From NCBI GenBank assembly GCA_015680685.1, contig MNCI01000614.1, positions 744,987 through 808,986 on the forward strand: a stretch of 64,000 nt of DNA, read 5' to 3'. The translations under genes and the position numbers were made by a program. Positions 60,000-64,000 of the stretch are shown here, one piece after another. Origin of the DNA: Gnetum montanum (Eukaryota > Streptophyta > Gnetopsida > Gnetales > Gnetaceae). A model generated the notes under the pieces. It saw only the letters and a program-made list of their open reading frames with translations. It was not told where the DNA came from and did no database searches. Position 1 is the stretch's first letter. Every line of letters starts with the position of its first letter.

Positions 60000-62752
60000 T
60001 CATGTAGTTCCTTGTGGCAATGGCTCCTCCATTGGTGCTTTCCCTTTATCTTGTGCTCTAGGTTTTCAGGCTTGATGGCATTGAAGTATGGCCTGGAGCT
60101 TCTCCTCTTTGGTCTGAGGGTCTTGTGTCGTCTATGCTAGTGTTCCAATGTTTGACGGAGGTGGCACCTCCCACAGACACGGTAGTTGCGGGAACATCTG
60201 ATTGGCCTTGACATGCCAAGCTGCAAACACCCGTCGTTCCTCCTCATAGGCTCTAGCTTTGTTCTTGTATTCATGAAGATCTGTTAGCTATCGATCCAAG
60301 TCAGTTGCAACATCTTTCTATCCCTGGTAGCTAGCTTTTACCACCTCAATTTCAAAATTTTTACATCCAGTTTTTCCAACAGCTTCTTGCATTCTACAAA
60401 TTCTGTTTCATATTTGATGTGGGTGGTTGCTACCTGCTACTCAAGCTCTAACCTTGGTCACCCTGCTGTTAACATGGAAAGGTTGGCATATCTTAGGTTT
60501 GCCAACTCCATGTACTTTGTCAAGTCCTAAATCTATAGGTCCTGATTTTTAACTTCCGCTTTGTGGGCGAAGGCATATGTGTCCAGTATGGCCCACCAAT
60601 CAGTGTGTTGAGCACTGATAGTGTTGATTTGGGCCTTTGCCATATGGATCTCCTTTTCAAGGATCTGTTTATACATCCCCACCTAATCACAGAAGTTCTC
60701 CTTCAGCTTTTGATGTCGTTTAGCCTCATTCTGCCATGCGCTTATCTCAATCGCTGACTTTTGACAAATGGCATGTACCTCCTCCATCAAGAGGGTTTGA
60801 TTTTCTCTGGCTAAATGGCTTATGTCTCGATTGACCTGGATGAATTGTTCTCGTAATTGATGAAATTATTCATCGAGAACATTCTTTTTCTTTTCTACAG
60901 TGGTCAACCGAAGGTTGTCAGTCGCAAGCTATTCGTTTTCTTCCTGTAAGGCTTTGAGTGCCTTAAGATGTGCATGAGTTTACACCTATGCTGTGGAGGC
61001 ATCCCAAACGGCCTTCTCCTTTTCATCCACCACCCTTTTATTTTCTACAATTAGCTTTGTTAGCTATTCAGTGCTAAAGTTTTCTAGCTGGTCTGTGGGA
61101 ACAAATTGCAGAGGGTCTCGCTGTGCTACTTGTAAGGCCACGAGCTACTCTTGTAGTTTTTGCACTTCAGCTTCAGCATGCTTTGTCCTTACTTCAATTA
61201 AGACCATCTTCCCCTTTGTGGAAATGAGGTCTGACTGAATTGCTGTGACATCTTGAGGAATGTCAAACAGGGACATCATTGCTTGCCCTGTTTGAAGCAA
61301 TTGATCGAGCGCATCCTCATGTTCCATAAGAGTCATTGAGGTTCTAGTCAGAGTTTGAGCATCCCGTGCTCCTGAGAGATCTGCCGGTGGCACAACAGGT
61401 ACATTGAAGGATTCTTTGATGTGGTCTGTGACCACTTTTGTAGCTCCTACAGCATTCTGGTGTTGCATGACCATCATAGTGGCCCCTTCAATAATCTCTA
61501 ACTACACCTAGAAAGATGCCATGTTTCCTAAGATCTGTTGTGACCATCTACTTTCCCTTCCTCCTATTTGAATAGATACTTCTCCCCTTGTGTGATCTAA
61601 CAAAATAGTAGGCTACCTAGCATCATTGATGACGCGAAAGAGGTTTGTGTCAGCACGACTTCCCCAACTGACCATCTAAGCGATGGTCCTAAGATGGCTC
61701 ATTGATGGTCTTTAGTCTTGCGGTGGTGGCAGCTAATCTTGGCCTGTGCTATGCCCTACTTCTTGTTGTTGGCTCGGACCCGTGGTTGGAGGTTGACTGG
61801 GTCCAACCATCTATTCTTCCTCTTGTTCTAGTCCTAGCTCCTCACTAGTGCTTTTTCTTGGAGCTGGCACCTTTAGTAATTCAACATATGAAGCAATCTG
61901 GGCCTTTCAAAGGACATCATTAGTGTACCCTAGAATACCATCACGTCGACAAAGACAAGGAAAAGGCAATGCCATTTTCCCTGTATTTCGTTCTTCGAAC
62001 TACCTTAGGATCTCTGTCAAATATAGATGGGGTAGGTTAGTGTTAACCTTTCCCATCAAAACTACACATCCTCTAGCCGCATACATCGATATCCTTTTTA
62101 ATCCCTTTGTGGGGAAGAGGTGATATGTTCCAATTTTGAAGTAAACCCTCTCTTCCATTGTCAATTCACCAAATGCTTTATCTCTGCCATAAGCCTTCTC
62201 TAACCAATCTTTTCGCACATCAGGGTCTGAACAGGTGGATAACCGAGCAACCTGGGGCCTTGTATTTGAAAGGTTTAACACTTCCAAAATGGCCTGCGCA
62301 GAGAAGTCAACTGTCACACCACAAATATTGATAGTGGTGCCTTGCTCCCTATTGTGCCAAAATTGGTACGTCTCTCCTAGGTACCAAGCACCACTTTCAG
62401 AGAGGATAGGCCATAAGAGAGACCCTTTGAGGTGATCCCTAATGGCCTCAGGAGTGAACTTTGCAAATGATTCAAAGTTCAATTCCACAATCACCGTAGC
62501 AAATGTGGACTTTTCATGGATATCTTGAACACAATCTTGGGGCAATGTGAGTTGTTCTCCTGGTTTAGGCGCTGTAGCAGCTCCTCCTTCTACTTGCCCA
62601 GACCGTCCAGTAGGACATTCATCTTGATGAATGTTGAATGATTGCTCCTCCTGTTCTGCATGTTGTCCAGCAGGTCTTTGTCTTCCACATCTTCGAGATC
62701 GTTTGTTTCCACCCTGGGTAGGACCTTCCTATTGTCCATGTTTCAAGGCCAT
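60000..62752 (-). pseudogene. Extra 3' ORF of element D: globular head and long coiled coil
   Basis: About 915 codons from ATG 62752 to the TGA at 60002-60000. The ATG directly follows 'gattgtag', acceptor-like as in element A. Head (about residues 75-260): LKGSLLWPILSESGAWYLGE, NICGVTVDFSAQAILEVLNL, LTMEERVYFKIGTYHLFPTK. A Pro/Gln-rich linker follows (GPSQPPTTGPSQQQEVGHS). From about residue 425 long heptad-rich stretches run almost to the end (AEAEVQKLQE; LKALKALQEEN; LRLTTVEKKKNVLDE). Roughly 15-20 stops interrupt it, often at CAG/CAA/CGA/TGG-like codons. The head is somewhat like the plant 'putative transposon protein' domain (PF20167), which is weak. Function unknown. Confidence 0.7.
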
Positions 62753-63222
62753 CTACAATCACATGGGCCAAGCGTTAGTAAGGTTGTTTGTGAAGTTAAG
62801 TTATACCTTACTTCTTGCCTTAATTAATGATTATATGTTATCACATGTGATAGTTCCCAAGAGTTTGTAATAATGAGTCCTATGACATAGGTGGTTTCCA
62901 TTTTAGTCTCCCAGTATACCTAAGGGTTAAATGATTTTTAGGCACAATTATTCCAAGTGTTATAGTTAATTACCCTAGTTGATGTCCTTTGGGTGATGAT
63001 AAATTTCAAGAAAATTAGGCACTTTTCAACGAGTGTCCCTCCCCCATGACTAAGCTGAACACTCCGAGTTCAAGTAGGTTCAAACGGAATGAAAATTGGA
63101 GTACCAGCAAGTGAGATATGGGGAGAAAAGCAAGGGTCACTCAATCGCAAGTTGCAGAGAAAATGTTTTTGAAAACCCCCCCTATGTGAATGATAAAATG
63201 ACACTAAGTGTTGAGGGGGTGG

Positions 63223-63315
63223 CCTATTTATAGGTGGTGGGGATGTAATATTTTGTACGGTACATCGCGTACGCTATATCCCGTGGGACGCGATATCGTG
63301 TACACGATATCTTGT
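63223..63315 (-). promoter_or_regulatory. U3-like internal promoter block upstream of the extra ORF (element D)
   Basis: On the minus strand a cluster of CGATATCG-like motifs (63315-63262, including GATATCGTGTACACGATATC) is followed by TATAAATAGG (63232-63223). The motif type is that of D's own LTR U3. The TATA box is about 470 bases before the ATG of the extra ORF, as in element A. Activity is inferred. Confidence 0.5.
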
Positions 63316-64000
63316 CCCTAGTGATGTGATGCACAACAAAAAGATCAAATTTTGAAGGGATTTTCTTGAAATAAATGTTGTAAATTGAGAACATCGGCTA
63401 TTATCAAGGGTTCTAGGGTAATTCTATTAATTCAAAAGGCATAATTAATGATAATGGTGTGGATTTTATCAATAAAACCTTGGGTGGTAAGAAAAAGGGT
63501 AGGTAATGGTACATTGGAACATTAAAATTCAGAGGAATAATAGTAGGGAAAGAAAATCATTTAAAAATTATGTTGAGGGTAAGAAANGACATGGGACACA
63601 AGCTACAATTACATGAACAGTGAGATGAGACGAACTATAGAAAGGGATCGTAGAGATTGGGACATGAGGTAACTGACCTAGGACATAATAAATCCTGCAT
63701 GTAAAGCATGATTAACATGTCATTAACCCGTCATTCCAAGATCAGGACCAAGTCCATGCCTCTAATCAGTGACATCACATTTTTTCATCCCATGATGAGC
63801 AACTATGAGAGTACCATAACAACAAGGTGTACGATCACTTGGCGTTTTGTTCGAGGGAGGAGTATTTTTTGTTTTGTGGCACTTTTCTTTTCATTTTCTT
63901 TTTCTCTTTTTTTTTCTCTTCTTTTTTGAATACTGAATCCAGAGAAATCGCCAACCTTCAGGCATGGGTGCATGTCTTTCTAGTGGGACCCCCTAGAACA
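63316..64000 (-). other. Post-pol spacer of element D
   Basis: Positions about 63700-64000 match 30-340 of the window ('gtgacatcacat', 'gatcacttgg', 'aggcatgggt'), so the order is the family's usual one. No gene. One undetermined base (n) lies near 63587. Confidence 0.55.

Larger units (their letters stand above)
59011..64000 (-). mobile_element. Element D: large Ty3/gypsy element, 3' portion only in the window
   Basis: On the minus strand, from the window end leftward: post-pol spacer, U3-like internal promoter, extra ORF, polypurine-type site and 3' LTR. The 5' LTR, gag and pol would lie beyond 64000. It is younger than A: many CpGs remain and the extra ORF is far less broken. Confidence 0.8.

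Overview
The window looks like nuclear DNA of a seed plant with a very large, repeat-filled genome; a gymnosperm fits best, but that is inference. It is AT-rich, almost everything in it is decayed transposable-element DNA, and nearly every recognisable reading frame is broken. Five long Ty3/gypsy elements of the Tat/Athila type account for most of it. Their LTRs (about 0.8-1.0 kb) begin TGATG and end CATCA. Where present, the primer-binding site matches tRNA-Asp through a haze of C-to-T decay. I found no intact host gene, rRNA, tRNA or CRISPR array.

Left third (1-23953). Element A (1416-13482, + strand) is complete: LTR, PBS, gag, PR/RT/RNase H/integrase, an internal promoter-like block, a long extra ORF (globular head plus coiled coil), polypurine tract, LTR. 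It has target duplications GTAAC/ATAAC and sits inside element C (1-1415 and 13488-17604, - strand), which has gag and protease but no RT or integrase. Element B (18678-23948, - strand) has perfect ATGAG target duplications, gag only, and a deletion joining one LTR to mid-gag.

Middle (23954-47260). A multi-exon coding remnant of unknown function lies on the - strand (25418-29225); its splice sites and codon phases still agree across most junctions. Next is a + strand CAX-type vacuolar cation/proton exchanger pseudogene (about 29870-35400) with introns kept but several splice and frame lesions. Then come an L1-type LINE fragment, a young-looking solo LTR (40019-41027, TSD ATGTG), an unidentified GC-rich block, and two Ty3/gypsy pol fragments in opposite orientations.

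Right third (47260-64000). A long gene-free stretch with small tandem duplications leads to element E (54019-59010, + strand), which has two abutting LTRs, a clear PBS and gag but no pol. Element D (59011 to beyond the window end, - strand) interrupts E. D carries the better-preserved copy of the extra ORF (62752-60000).

The most interesting signal is a U3-like block (short repeated motif plus TATA box) about 450-470 bases upstream of the extra ORF in both A and D. In each element its motif resembles that of the element's own LTR (GGCCCC type in A, CGATATCG type in D). This suggests that the extra ORF has its own promoter, which has evolved together with the LTR promoter. The gag-only design of B and E, an unusual C-X2-C-X3-H-X4-C knuckle in gag, and the phased multi-exon remnant are the next points of interest.
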